A stretch of 64,000 nt of DNA, from contig NZ_MTSE01000005.1 in NCBI RefSeq assembly GCF_002154225.1, positions 248,001-312,000 of the forward strand, written 5' to 3'. Below the pieces are notes generated by a model that was given only the letters and a program-made list of their open reading frames with translations, made no database searches and was not told the origin of the DNA. The translations under genes and the position numbers were made by a program. Positions 53,597 to 63,345 of this stretch are shown in pieces. Origin of the DNA: Hymenobacter crusticola (GTDB taxonomy: Bacteria; Bacteroidota; Bacteroidia; Cytophagales; Hymenobacteraceae). Positions within the stretch are counted from its first letter, which is position 1; each line of letters begins with the position of its first letter.

Positions 53597-54913
53597 TCAC
53601 GATTCCGAAATAGCGGGAGCGCTGCGCAGCAATAAGTAGCCTACCGTGCCCGAAAGCAGGGAAGCGACCAGAATAGCAAATTTGGCCACAGCTTCGCCTT
53701 CGGAATGTTCGCCCAGAGCTAGCAAGGTGATAAACAGCGACATCGTGAAGCCGATACCACCCAAGACGCCCGCTCCCCACAGATGGCGCCACGACACGCC
53801 GGGCGGCAATGTTGCCCAGCCCAAGCGCACACTACCCCACGACAATAACCCAATACCCAGTGGCTTGCCAAGCCCTAGCCCAGCTAAGATACCTAGCCCC
53901 AAAGGGGAAAATAGCTCACCCAGCACAGAAGCATCTAGCGCCAAGCTCGTGTTGGCGAAAGCAAACAGCGGAATGATGCCAAAGCTGACCACCGAGTGCA
54001 GCCGTTCCTCCAGCTTTTGAGCCGGTGAGCTGATAACGGTTGCCAGATGCTCCAGCTCCTCGCTAATAGTGCGCGGGTCGGCTTCGGTCGTGCGTGCCTC
54101 ATCGCCTAGGTAATTCAGCCGGTCGTTGAGCAGCCGTAGCAGCACGGGCCGCTCGTGGCCAATGCGAAATGGGATAGCTCCCGCGAGCAGCACGCCGGCC
54201 AGCGTGGCGTGCACGCCCGACTGCATGGTGAAGTACCACAGCAGCACCCCTAGCGGCAGGTAAATCCATAAACTACGGGCTCCTAGCCAGTTTAGGAGCA
54301 ACAGTGTTGCCCACGTGCCGGCGGCTAAGTAAAGAAAGGGCAGGTGCAGCTCGCGGGTGTAGAAACCAGCAATAACGAGCACCGCCCCTAGGTCATCGAC
54401 GATGGCCAAGGCCGTGAGGAATATTTTCAGCCCTAGCGGCACGCGCGAGCCAAGCAGTTGCAAAACGGCCAAAGCAAAGGCAATATCAGTTGCCATCGGA
54501 ATGCCCCACCCACTGGCCGTGGGGGTACCGCGGTTGAAAAGGGTGAATAGCAGCGCCGGCAGCAGCATCCCGCCAAGAGCGCCAGCAATGGGCAAAGCGG
54601 CCTGGCGCCAGGAAGAAAGCTCGCCTTCTAGTACTTCACGTTTAATCTCCAGCCCGACAATCAGAAAAAAGATGGTCATGAGCCCATCATTAATCCAGTG
54701 TAACAGGCTCTTGTCGAGGGCCCAGCCATTAAAAGCGATGCCCAAATGTTCGTCCCACACAGCGGGAAAGTAGCGCGCAATGCCCCAACTCGTGTTAGCG
54801 AGCAGCAGCGCCAGCGCGGCACTACATAAGAGAACTATACCACCGGCCGCTTCACGTCGGAAGAATTCTGCGAAAGGCCGCACCAACGGCCGGACGAGTT
54901 GAGTAAGAGCCAT
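53597..54913 (-). CDS. nhaA: Na+/H+ antiporter NhaA
   Basis: 438 residues, inner membrane, exports Na+ for H+ at high pH. Family marks: LLHWINDGLMTIFFLIVGLEIKREVLEGELSSWRQAALPIAGALGGM, ATDIAFALAVL, and the Asp pair in LAIVDDLGAVLVIAGFY, equivalent to D163/D164 of E. coli NhaA. PLFAFANTSLALD and LGKPLGIGLLSW are also present. Longer than E. coli NhaA by ~50 residues, as usual in Bacteroidota. Stands alone. Confidence 0.96.
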   Translation of the reverse strand: MALTQLVRPLVRPFAEFFRREAAGGIVLLCSAALALLLANTSWGIARYFPAVWDEHLGIAFNGWALDKSLLHWINDGLMTIFFLIVGLEIKREVLEGELSSWRQAALPIAGALGGMLLPALLFTLFNRGTPTASGWGIPMATDIAFALAVLQLLGSRVPLGLKIFLTALAIVDDLGAVLVIAGFYTRELHLPFLYLAAGTWATLLLLNWLGARSLWIYLPLGVLLWYFTMQSGVHATLAGVLLAGAIPFRIGHERPVLLRLLNDRLNYLGDEARTTEADPRTISEELEHLATVISSPAQKLEERLHSVVSFGIIPLFAFANTSLALDASVLGELFSPLGLGILAGLGLGKPLGIGLLSWGSVRLGWATLPPGVSWRHLWGAGVLGGIGFTMSLFITLLALGEHSEGEAVAKFAILVASLLSGTVGYLLLRSAPAISES

Positions 54914-55387
54914 AGGCAGTAAGAAAACAGATAGGCGCGTACCAGAACGCTTCAGCAGCTTCTAGTTTCACGTACTGTGCGTACGCACGAGCGCAAAATA
55001 TGCTGCAATAAGCGCGAAAAACATGTACCAGTACCCACTTCTCGTGTGCGTCTTCCTATTGTCTCACTGCTCTTCATGCACAACGCGTAACAACCTGTGG
55101 ATGAATGACTACTTCGCCTCCGCTTGTCTAGTAACACATGTTGTCGCGTTGGCGTGGACGTGGCACCAACCTAGGTAGCTGCTGCTTAGCGAATGCTCAC
55201 CGCACAGTGCGGCAAGATTTAGCACAAACTGCTTCGGCAGATACACTTATACGCAGCGGCCCACTCGAAGACTTACACACAGGCAACGAGGGTTGGCGTA
55301 GACCTCCTATCGACTATCGTGGCGGCTTTGGTCAAGGAACACAAGAAACCTCAGGGCTTAGTAAGCTTGCTATTCACTAAACCAAGG
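54914..55387. other. Intergenic region, nothing recognised
   Basis: 474 bases between nhaA and the ClC gene. An 80-codon open frame at 55138-55380 has no signal, domain or plausible composition. One ACCTAGGT octamer at about 55168. Confidence 0.4.
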
Positions 55388-56791
55388 TTATTCCTGTGCC
55401 GGCCGAGTGGTGCGTGGCGCGACCGGCGGTGCTGGCTGGGCCAACGCTTCGCGCAAGAATCCCGCTTTAAGGTGCTCGTAGAAAGAGTGCGGATCGACCA
55501 AGGAAGCAACGGCTTGCGCCATCATTCCGCTGAGCAGCAGCTGAAAAATAGCTGAGTGCCGGTCTGTCATCTCCAGTACCAAGATAGCCGCCGTGAAGGG
55601 GGAGCGAACTACACCCGTTAGAAAGCTGACCATGCTCACCAGAATCAATAGGTTACGGTCTTCTATGGGCACCATGCCCAGCCGGGCCAGGGCATCGCCC
55701 AGAATAGCACCCGCGCTCAGGGAAGTAGCAAAGATCCCCCCGGCTCCTCCCCCACTATAGCTCAGCGCCATCCCCATGAAACGCACGGGAAACAAGTACC
55801 AAGGCGTTTGTCCATCATTCTGAAACAAAAGCCGGTTGATAATAGGCTTACCAGTGCCCACGCCTTCTTGCCCTACCCCGTAGGCTAGTAGGGCCATCAG
55901 CAAGCCGCAGCCCAGCACCCACAGCGCCTGCTTGGCGAAAGTATCGAACCGGCGGCGGTAGTGCCCTAGCCACAGCAACGCTTTGGCAAACACGGCCCCC
56001 GCCAAACCACAGATAATGGCTACCAGCACAACCGTAGCCAGAAACCAACCCGCGTGCGCCGTCACTTTCGGGAAACCTAGGTACAGGTAGGGCCCTAGGA
56101 TTGCCTGCGCCGTGAGGCCCGCCACGATGACTGCCGAAAACACTGCCATGCGGAAACGTGCTAGGTGCATTTGGGTGAGTTCCTCCACCACAAACACGAT
56201 ACCGCCCAGCGGGGTATTAAAGGCGGCTGCCAACCCGGCCGCGCCACCCGTCACCAGCGCAATTTGGCGAGAAAGCTTCGGCCAACCGGCTGGCTGCAAG
56301 CGGTTGATAGCTCGAAAAATAGCCGCCGATAGCTGGATGGTCGGCCCTTCCCGCCCAATTACGCCACCACCTAGCAGCAGCGCTACGCTACTCAGCACCT
56401 TAATGAAAACTACCCGCAGGCTAAGTAAGTAGCCCGTCCGTCGGTAGTTAGCGGGGTTCGATAGCTCGATGCTGGCCATCACCTGCGGAATGCCGCTGCC
56501 GCGAGCGGCGGGCGCGAAGCGTTGTACCAGCACCCACGAAACAAAAAAAGCAAGCGGCGTAAGGCCAAAAGCGAGCAGGGGCTCACGCCGTAGCCAGGTG
56601 AAACTGGTGTGCTCGGCCCACTCAAATAAGCGTTCGTAGCCCACAGCTACGATGCCCGTAATAACGGAAGCAAACCAGAAGGGAAAGCTTTGCAGAATAA
56701 GCCGCCGCACCCGGTCGGTGTAGAGCCGCTGGAGAAAATGCTGATCAAGCCAAGCAAGCAGCCTAGCATAGCGAGTAGGGGAAGTAGGCAT
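55388..56791 (-). CDS. ClC-type Cl-/H+ antiporter
   Basis: 467 residues, ten or more helices. Selectivity motifs of ClC proteins: GSGIPQV (in ARGSGIPQVMASIEL), GREGPTIQLSAAIF with the gating Glu retained, and GGIFATSLSAGAILGDAL in place of GxFxP. The presence of the gating Glu suggests H+ coupling, though fast channels also keep it. The later CBS domains of some ClC proteins are absent. It stands alone. Confidence 0.92.
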   Translation of the reverse strand: MPTSPTRYARLLAWLDQHFLQRLYTDRVRRLILQSFPFWFASVITGIVAVGYERLFEWAEHTSFTWLRREPLLAFGLTPLAFFVSWVLVQRFAPAARGSGIPQVMASIELSNPANYRRTGYLLSLRVVFIKVLSSVALLLGGGVIGREGPTIQLSAAIFRAINRLQPAGWPKLSRQIALVTGGAAGLAAAFNTPLGGIVFVVEELTQMHLARFRMAVFSAVIVAGLTAQAILGPYLYLGFPKVTAHAGWFLATVVLVAIICGLAGAVFAKALLWLGHYRRRFDTFAKQALWVLGCGLLMALLAYGVGQEGVGTGKPIINRLLFQNDGQTPWYLFPVRFMGMALSYSGGGAGGIFATSLSAGAILGDALARLGMVPIEDRNLLILVSMVSFLTGVVRSPFTAAILVLEMTDRHSAIFQLLLSGMMAQAVASLVDPHSFYEHLKAGFLREALAQPAPPVAPRTTRPAQE

Positions 56792-57005
56792 TCAGGCGAA
56801 GGTAGGCGTGCGTTTCTGTGGTACCGATGAATTGAGCCGCTCGGCTATATCGGCGCAATGCGCTATCAAACGACCTACAAACGGATACTATCCTTAGCCA
56901 ACAAAGTTGCTCAGCACTCCAAGTAAACCCGGTTTTAGCCGAAGGCAATTAGTACTTACTTGGCCCTTTTGCAGGAAGTAGCTCGAATGAACTAGCTTGC
57001 TACGT

Positions 57006-57323
57006 TCAACGATTACCTTCTAAATAATCAGCCGGACGCCACCTGGCTCGGAAATCTGGTAGGGGAAATGGGATGTCCGTAATCAGCTCCTGCGGAAATG
57101 CCTCGCCCTCCCGCAGCACCGTCACAATTTTGAGGCGGTTCGTGGATTCGTTTTCCACGACATAAGCCATTACCTTGTTGAGGTTGGAGACGTTGTCGCC
57201 CTTGGTAAAAAACACGAACGCCTGCCGGTGCAGCTCGCGCAATTGTCGCCGGATGGTGATTTGGGTAAGGCGCGAAATACAGGGCGATTTACTAGCGTTA
57301 GCTTCTGATTTACCTTTATTAGC
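57006..57323 (-). pseudogene. Remnant of amino-acid permease C-terminal domain
   Basis: Open frame of 106 codons without any in-frame ATG: the upstream stop is at 57324-57326 and the only non-canonical start would be a TTG at 57242. FFTKGDNVSNLNKVMAYVVENESTNRLKIVTVLREG resembles the cytosolic C-terminal domain of APC-type amino-acid permeases in Bacteroidota. No transmembrane part is present, and the tail after ITDIPF diverges. It is best read as a decayed fragment, though a stand-alone domain cannot be excluded. Confidence 0.45.
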
Positions 57324-57344
57324 TTAAGCTAGCTTGTACACACG

Positions 57345-57387
57345 TCAGGCCCGCCGCTCGGCTGTTACAGCCGAATGACGGGCCTGA
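57345..57387 (-). terminator. Terminator after DUF4965 gene
   Basis: TCAGGCCCG / CGGGCCTGA outer stem and TCGGCT / AGCCGA inner stem with a 4x4 internal loop. It is downstream of the minus-strand gene ending at 57475. Confidence 0.6.
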
Positions 57388-57474
57388 AATGCCCTTATCT
57401 CGTGACCCAGCCTGGTGCTTTGCTGGCAGCACCCAAACCCTACCGAGCTAGGTCACGACTACCGGCTGCTACCG

Positions 57475-59961
57475 TTATTTCGGAACGGCGCCTTTGCCAT
57501 TCAACTGCTGATCCAGCATTTTCATGAAGTAGCCACCTACTACGGAGCGGGCCTGGAACCCTACTTGCTTCGCATCGGTGGTTTCGTGCCAGTCGTTGAG
57601 CGGTACCCGGCTGGGGGTCTCGTTGGCAAACTGCCACACGGGCGCCACCAACGCTTGGAAATCGGCTTCACTCTTCGTCATCGTGGCTGTCCACATAATC
57701 CAATCCGACTTGGTGTACGTGCGGCGGCTATCGAGCGGTAGGCCGTAGCGCTGCTGGTGCTTCAGGTAGAAAGCTAGCTCCTGCTGCGCCACTTCTGGCG
57801 GAAAAATATTCAAGCCCAATACTCTATCCCACACCAAGTTATATTTCTGGCTCCAGGAGCCGGGAGTTTTGTCGAAGGTGAGCGCATAATGGTCACCGTC
57901 TTTGGCCATCTCCTGCCACTTGCCGGCTAGCTGGCGGGCCAGGGTAAAGTGTTCGGTGGCCGTTTTCTGGTCGCCGAGTTGCTGGGCCATTTGCGCGTAG
58001 CAGGCAATGCCCATAATAGCCTTCAGCGACAAGTTGGTATTACGAGCTAGGTGCCCGGCAAAGTCGTCGGTGCAAAGCTGGTTCGCTGGGTCGAAGCCGT
58101 CGCGCTTCAGGAAGCCCACCCACTTGGTGAGCGTAGGCCAATGCTCGCGGGCAAAGTCGGCTTTGCCATCCATGCGCACCGCAGCCGCAGTCAGAATCAG
58201 CATGTTGCCGGCTTCTTCCACGGGCATATCTTCGCCGTAGGTTTGCCCATTAGCCAAGGGGTACGTTCCTACGTCGTGAGCCGGGAAGTCCTTTTTCCAC
58301 CGCCCCGACTCCGAGTAATCGAAGATGAAGCGCAGCATACCCTTGGCTAGCTCGTTGTTGTAGAGCAAAAACATGGGCTCCGAAGGGTAAGTCACGTCCA
58401 CGGTACCAATGGAACCGTTAGAGAAGTTTTCCTTCGAGAAGAAGAACAACTCGCCTTTGGGGCCGGCTACAATGCTATGCGCCGCAATGGCTTGACGATA
58501 TGCTAGCTGGCACAAGTCGGCGTACTTCTGGCCGCCGGCGGCTTGCGCATCGGCATACAGCTTCTTGTCGAAGTCAGTGGCTTTTTTGCGCAGACGCGTA
58601 TAATCGGCTTCAGCGGCTTGCAGCGCTTTCTCCATCGTCATGCTGGCGTCGCGTCGCCACCAAGGGCGCAGGTTCTGGCCAAAGTACTGCACGGCGTATT
58701 GCTCATCGTAGCCCAACAGCAGGTGCTTCTCGGCGGGCTTGGCAGATACGCTACCTAGGTCCAGCATAGCGACTTGGGCCACACGCTGGGCTTGGCCTGG
58801 CTGGGTTTGAGCAGCGGGCAGCGTTCCTTTCTGAGCAAAGCTAGTTTTTAGCGCTTGCGGGTTGCCGGCGCTAAGCGTTCCGCTTGGCGCTGCTATATAC
58901 GCGTAGCCCCAGTCGATGCGGATGTTGTCGCCGGCCTTCTTCAGTAAGGGCTGCGCCGTAGTACCCATTGACTGCCAACGCATGTTGCCAGCCGAGCCGG
59001 CGCGGGTAGTCACTTCTTGGTAGGGCGTGTTGGAAGCTAGGGTACCGGCCTCGGTGAGGAGGACCTGGGTGGCGTGGCTTTTACCGTCGGTGGCGGTGGC
59101 CGTGTACGTCACGTAGCTCACCGGCCGGGCTACGGTTTCCAGCTCATCGAGCAGCAGCGGCGACAAGAAGTTGACGGTCAGCTGCACCGGCCCGGCGGCG
59201 AAAGTGTAGGTCGTTTGGGTGGCCGTTACGGTTACGGCCGTTTGGCGAGCAGTACCTATCTGCGTCTGATCGGGCAAGGTTTCGTAGAGGCCCGCGTCGA
59301 GGTATTCCCCACCCTGCGGACTGTTGGCGTGCATAGCCAGCACGTTGTCGCCAGCGTGCAAGGCCTGCAAGCCCGCGGCCGGAATGGTGAAGAAGTCGTA
59401 TTTGCTGTTGAAGCCGGTTTGCTTGGTAAGCATCACCCCATTCAGGTACACTTCCACGTCGTCGTCGTGTTCCATGAGGAGGCGCACTTGCCCCGCTGCG
59501 CGCGGGTTAGCTACGCGCACCGTGCGGCGTACCCAAATGTCGCCTTCCGTCCAGGTAGTGCCATTCAGCCCTTTGTTATCGGTAAACGGTGCCGCGCCTT
59601 CTTTCCACGCAGTAGCTGCAAAGTCGGTCTTCTCCCACCCTGCGGCAGGTTTCGTGAACGTATAACGGGCCCGGTAAGGCTGCTCGCCCACAATCGGAAT
59701 GATGGCGCGATACTGCTGGCTAGCTTTTCCCATAAACTGGTAGGCCTTCCCATCTACCCGCACCACCCCTTCCAGACTTTGGGCCTCACCGGTCCAGTGC
59801 CGCGTTGGAGCGTCAGTCAGCACATCTTGAAAGGCCCATACGCTGAAGTACGGATCATGCGTCACAAGTGGGTAAGCCGGAGGGCGCAGGGTTTGAGCCT
59901 GAAGCTGAGACCAGCTCATCCCGCTCATGAGCAGTAGCAGGGTAGTCTTTTTGAGCAACAT
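57475..59961 (-). CDS. Glutaminase-like DUF4965/DUF5127/DUF1793 protein
   Basis: 828 residues with a Sec signal (to QLQAQ). Family layout: PPAYPLVTHDPYFSVWAFQDVLTDAPTRHWTGE at the start; a galactose-binding-like insert with the DVEVYLNGVML motif (~165-225); and LPAAQTQP..VAQVAMLDLGSVSA, then the (alpha/alpha)6-type catalytic region with FDYSESGRWKKDFPAHDVGTYPLANGQTYGEDMPVEEAGNMLIL and WDRVLGLNIFPPEVAQQELAFY. These are the marks of the DUF4965 group related to fungal glutaminase GtaA; glutamine is the presumed substrate but a glycoside is possible. It lies in the extracellular-degradation end of the window. Confidence 0.9.
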   Translation of the reverse strand: MLLKKTTLLLLMSGMSWSQLQAQTLRPPAYPLVTHDPYFSVWAFQDVLTDAPTRHWTGEAQSLEGVVRVDGKAYQFMGKASQQYRAIIPIVGEQPYRARYTFTKPAAGWEKTDFAATAWKEGAAPFTDNKGLNGTTWTEGDIWVRRTVRVANPRAAGQVRLLMEHDDDVEVYLNGVMLTKQTGFNSKYDFFTIPAAGLQALHAGDNVLAMHANSPQGGEYLDAGLYETLPDQTQIGTARQTAVTVTATQTTYTFAAGPVQLTVNFLSPLLLDELETVARPVSYVTYTATATDGKSHATQVLLTEAGTLASNTPYQEVTTRAGSAGNMRWQSMGTTAQPLLKKAGDNIRIDWGYAYIAAPSGTLSAGNPQALKTSFAQKGTLPAAQTQPGQAQRVAQVAMLDLGSVSAKPAEKHLLLGYDEQYAVQYFGQNLRPWWRRDASMTMEKALQAAEADYTRLRKKATDFDKKLYADAQAAGGQKYADLCQLAYRQAIAAHSIVAGPKGELFFFSKENFSNGSIGTVDVTYPSEPMFLLYNNELAKGMLRFIFDYSESGRWKKDFPAHDVGTYPLANGQTYGEDMPVEEAGNMLILTAAAVRMDGKADFAREHWPTLTKWVGFLKRDGFDPANQLCTDDFAGHLARNTNLSLKAIMGIACYAQMAQQLGDQKTATEHFTLARQLAGKWQEMAKDGDHYALTFDKTPGSWSQKYNLVWDRVLGLNIFPPEVAQQELAFYLKHQQRYGLPLDSRRTYTKSDWIMWTATMTKSEADFQALVAPVWQFANETPSRVPLNDWHETTDAKQVGFQARSVVGGYFMKMLDQQLNGKGAVPK

Positions 59962-60072
59962 TTTTCGTGGAAAAAAAGTGAAAGAACCGATCGGCTCTGG
60001 CTTGAGTCTGTGGTTGGAAAAATATTTAGAGTGAGCGTACGCCGTATGATAGTGGCGTTGATAATAAATCAG

Positions 60073-60636
60073 TTAGGTGTGATACCTAGGTTGCTGGCGC
60101 ACATTAAAGCGACATTTCGTACTTGAGCAAAACGTTTCGCTAGGTCGCAGCACGGTGCTCGGAAAAGCCAGTTGGTTGTCTGAATCAGAAAAGTGCTGCG
60201 TCTCACGTGCAAAGCCGTAGTGCTGTCCAGCCGTTACGCTACCTATGTCCCGCAGCTTACCTTTTAGGAAGTTGCGGGTGGTATCGCCGAAGTACCGATT
60301 GCTGGGGCGGGCATAGCTAGCCAAGCCGTCCAAGCCACATGGGGCAGTACCTAGGTTGCGTTCCTGGGCTGACACGAACAGCTTCGTGAGCGCGCCGCTA
60401 TAGTTGGTAATAGCAGCTAAGGCGCCTTCTGTATTGCGCAAGGCATAGGACGGCACAACCGTACAATTAGGCGCCGTTTCGAAAATTACCGACGTAATAA
60501 CACTTTGACATTGACCACCTTGTATACCACCGACGGCTATAATGGACATGACCGCCCACCAGCTGCATGCCACTGTGAGGAACACTAGTGCGATGTAATA
60601 GCCAACGAGGTGGAATTCCGGAGCGGATGGTGGCAT
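60073..60636 (-). CDS. Hypothetical membrane-anchored protein, doubtful
   Basis: 187 codons with one hydrophobic segment (YYIALVFLTVACSWWAVMSIIAVGG) and a Cys/Ser/Thr-rich remainder. No family is recognised. The composition is compatible with a real exported protein but the frame is unsupported by any motif. Lies upstream of the DUF4965 gene by about 110 bases, in the same direction. Confidence 0.3.
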   Translation of the reverse strand: MPPSAPEFHLVGYYIALVFLTVACSWWAVMSIIAVGGIQGGQCQSVITSVIFETAPNCTVVPSYALRNTEGALAAITNYSGALTKLFVSAQERNLGTAPCGLDGLASYARPSNRYFGDTTRNFLKGKLRDIGSVTAGQHYGFARETQHFSDSDNQLAFPSTVLRPSETFCSSTKCRFNVRQQPRYHT

Positions 60637-60692
60637 TGCTATCCTAGCAGCAGACAGGGTTCGAGGGTAAAGCTATAAAAGCCTATACTATG

Positions 60693-60706
60693 TGCAAACG
60701 TTTGCA
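60693..60706. promoter_or_regulatory. Putative LacI-family operator
   Basis: Perfect 14-base palindrome TGCAAACGTTTGCA with the central CG and flanking A/T typical of LacI/GalR-type operators. A related site AGCAATCGTTTGCA lies at about 60952-60965. Position: 600 bases upstream of the sulfatase start and 57 bases upstream of the reading frame at 60636. Confidence 0.55.
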
Positions 60707-60951
60707 AGAAAATTCATACTACTAGAAACCAGAGTCTATCGAAGTCTTGTCCTCAGTGATAGATCGTGAATATTTCGTCTACTAGCAACGTTACTATGTC
60801 ATTATCAAGCTTATAGAACAAAATAGATTCTCTCCTCTTTCCATTGCTGTAAAACGGCTAGAGCGAAAGGAACCTGAGAATACTTCCTCTACTGCTGGCT
60901 GTGCTAGCAACCCTGTTCGCATTGCTTAGCGCAAGGATTATTTGTGATCAA

Positions 60952-60965
60952 AGCAATCGTTTGCA
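60952..60965. promoter_or_regulatory. Second LacI-type operator-like site
   Basis: AGCAATCGTTTGCA, one arm identical to the site at 60693, the other differing at two positions. About 340 bases before the sulfatase ATG. Confidence 0.45.
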
Positions 60966-61308
60966 TATTTAAACCACAATCCTCGCCCTCGCGCTAAGGT
61001 TGTAGCTCGCACAATATTCGGTCATTGCAATCCGTATAAAGCAACGGATCTGTTTCGAATACGCTTATGCCATTTCCACTCTGCTTAAACGAATTAGCAA
61101 AGAAAATATCTTTAAAAAATACAAAATACTGTTCTCAATTGAGTGTGCTTACCTACAAGGCTCATGCGATTAGCGAGTGATAATCTATTCGGTATAGAAG
61201 CATGCTGCCTTTGTAGCGGCAAAGTAGGCAGCGAATTATTTGCAAGGGATTTAGGAAGCTTCTTGCAGGTGCCACTGCTCCATCTTGTATGACTTATGCT
61301 CTTTCACC

Positions 61309-63030
61309 ATGCGAACAAAAACTACTAGTCGTTTTTCCTTTCGAGCAGTAGCTGCTTTTCTGGGGTTCGTGGCGGTTGTTAGTACCAGCGCACTTACACT
61401 GGTTCCTTCGAAAGAAACCAAACGCCCAAATATCATCATCGTTATGGCCGATGACCTAGGTTATTCTGATCTAGGTTGTTACGGCGGAGAGATTAGCACA
61501 CCCAACCTAGACCAGCTAGCCCAAGGCGGACTTCGCTTCAACGCGTGCTACAACGCGGGCCGGTGCTGCCCAACCCGTGCTTCGTTGCTCACGGGGTTAT
61601 ATCCACACCAAGCCGGCATTGGGAAGATGACCTTCAATGAAGGAGCACCTGGCTACGTGGGTTCGCTCAACGAGCATACCGTGACCATTGCAGAAGCGCT
61701 CCGCTCGGCAGGCTACCAAACGGGCATGGTGGGCAAATGGCACATCTCCGAAACCGTGGAGCGCAAAGACAAGGCAGAGCAACTCAAGTGGCTAGCTCAC
61801 CAGCAAGAGTTCGGCGACTTTGCCGATCTTAAGACCTACCCTACTGCCCGTGGCTTCGATAAGTTTTACGGCTCCATTTGGGGCGTGGTCGATTACTTCG
61901 ATCCGTTCAGCTTAGTGTACGGCAACAAGCCGGTGAAAACGGTTCCGAAGGACTTTTACTACACCAATGCTCTTGGCGACTCAGCTGTTGCGTTCGTCAA
62001 CCAGTTTACGAAATCGCAGAAGCCCTTCTTCATGTACGTGGCCTACACGGCTCCGCACTGGCCGGTTCAGGCGCTGCCCGAGGATATCAAAAAATACGAG
62101 AACATGTACAAGGATGGGTGGCAGGCCTTGCGCCAGCAGCGCTACCAGCGCCTCCTAGATCTAAAGCTGTTTGATGCGGCTACCACGCCCCTGCCCGAGT
62201 TTATGTTCCCTGCTAAAGACTGGGCCACCAACCCAAACCGGCAGTGGGACGCCCACGCCATGGCCGTACACGCCGCCATGGTCGACCGCATGGACCAAAA
62301 CATTGGCCACCTGATTGCTGAGCTCAAGCGCACGAAACAGCTCGACAACACCATCATCCTGTTTATGTCAGATAACGGAGCTAGCCCAGAAGACCCGACG
62401 GAGTTTGGGCCCGGCTTCGACCGCGCCGGCAGCACCCGCACTGGGCAGACGGTAGCTTTCCCGAAGCAGAAGGAAGTGTTGCCCAACGGCGAGCTGGTGC
62501 ACGCCGGTATCGGAGAAGTATGGGCCCACAGCCTCAACACGCCGTTTCGCTACTACAAGGCGAAGCAACATGAGGGCGGTATTACCACTCCTTTGATTGT
62601 GCACTGGCCCCAGGGCGTGCAACAACCCGGTCGCATTGTACGCGAGCCCTTGCACGTAATCGACATGATGAACACGTGCCTAGCTCTGGCTAAAGCCCCT
62701 TACCCTAGCACGTACCAAGGTCGGAGCATCACCCCTAGCCCCGGCAAAAGCTTTGTGCCGCTGCTGACCTCGGCCAAGGCTCCCACCCAACGCCTGCACC
62801 CAGAGCTATTTTGGGAACACTTCGGCGCGGCCGCGTTCCGGCAGCAAGACTGGAAAATCGTGCGCCTGAATGCCCAAGCACCTTGGGAACTGTACGACCT
62901 CCGAAACAACCGGTCCGAAACTAAGAACTTAGCTTCTCAACAGCCAGAACGCGTGCAGGCAATGAGCCAGCGCTGGCAGCAGCTAGCCGAAGTTTACCAA
63001 GCATTCCCAAAGCCTACTACTCCGCAGTAA
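61309..63030 (+). CDS. Arylsulfatase (S1 family), exported
   Basis: 573 residues from the Met at 61309, which opens a signal-like segment (RAVAAFLGFVAVVSTSAL); the ATG at 61285 would add 8 residues. Hydrolyses sulfate esters, often of sulfated glycans. Metal site: NIIIVMADDLGYSDLGCYGG. Active-site Cys86 lies in CCPTRASLLTG, the C-x-P-x-R motif that is converted to formylglycine. Later IILFMSDNGASPEDPTEFGPG and HEGGITTPLIVHWPQG are conserved. No formylglycine-generating enzyme is in view. The substrate sugar is not readable; next to it is an arabinanase. Confidence 0.94.
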   Translation: MRTKTTSRFSFRAVAAFLGFVAVVSTSALTLVPSKETKRPNIIIVMADDLGYSDLGCYGGEISTPNLDQLAQGGLRFNACYNAGRCCPTRASLLTGLYPHQAGIGKMTFNEGAPGYVGSLNEHTVTIAEALRSAGYQTGMVGKWHISETVERKDKAEQLKWLAHQQEFGDFADLKTYPTARGFDKFYGSIWGVVDYFDPFSLVYGNKPVKTVPKDFYYTNALGDSAVAFVNQFTKSQKPFFMYVAYTAPHWPVQALPEDIKKYENMYKDGWQALRQQRYQRLLDLKLFDAATTPLPEFMFPAKDWATNPNRQWDAHAMAVHAAMVDRMDQNIGHLIAELKRTKQLDNTIILFMSDNGASPEDPTEFGPGFDRAGSTRTGQTVAFPKQKEVLPNGELVHAGIGEVWAHSLNTPFRYYKAKQHEGGITTPLIVHWPQGVQQPGRIVREPLHVIDMMNTCLALAKAPYPSTYQGRSITPSPGKSFVPLLTSAKAPTQRLHPELFWEHFGAAAFRQQDWKIVRLNAQAPWELYDLRNNRSETKNLASQQPERVQAMSQRWQQLAEVYQAFPKPTTPQ

Positions 63031-63275
63031 GTAGCTTTTCTCACGCATCAGCGAGCTATCTACGGAATTACCGCTGCTGGAAAAACTAGCCTAGCAGCGT
63101 GTGCTGCTTTGTTGCACTCTTCCTGAGCTTGAAAGCCAGCTTCGGGCCAGCTATCAATATTTCGGGCTGGGTTATATCGAAGAGTACCGAAGGTATTTTG
63201 GCAACAACTGAAACCAGTAGCAACCCCGATTTTCAGGGTACTACCTAGGGCCTTTGTGGTTGCAGGGCCAACAAC

Positions 63276-63331
63276 AAAGAGCCCCTAGCTTACCATGCCA
63301 CCAACTTGACATGATGAGCTAGGGGCTCTTT
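63276..63331. terminator. Hairpin between converging sulfatase and GH43 genes
   Basis: 15-bp arms AAAGAGCCCCTAGCT / AGCTAGGGGCTCTTT with a 26-base loop and T-run, serving both directions. Confidence 0.8.
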
Positions 63332-63345
63332 TTATTTATCTCTGC

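Larger units (their letters stand above)
60637..61308. other. AT-rich regulatory region upstream of sulfatase
   Basis: 672 bases with no convincing gene. It holds the two LacI-type palindromes (60693-60706 and ~60952-60965) and a strongly A/T-rich stretch around 61080-61140. Confidence 0.55.

Noticed and set aside
55138..55380. 80-codon plus-strand frame before the ClC gene
   Set aside because: No signal, domain or start context; composition looks random.
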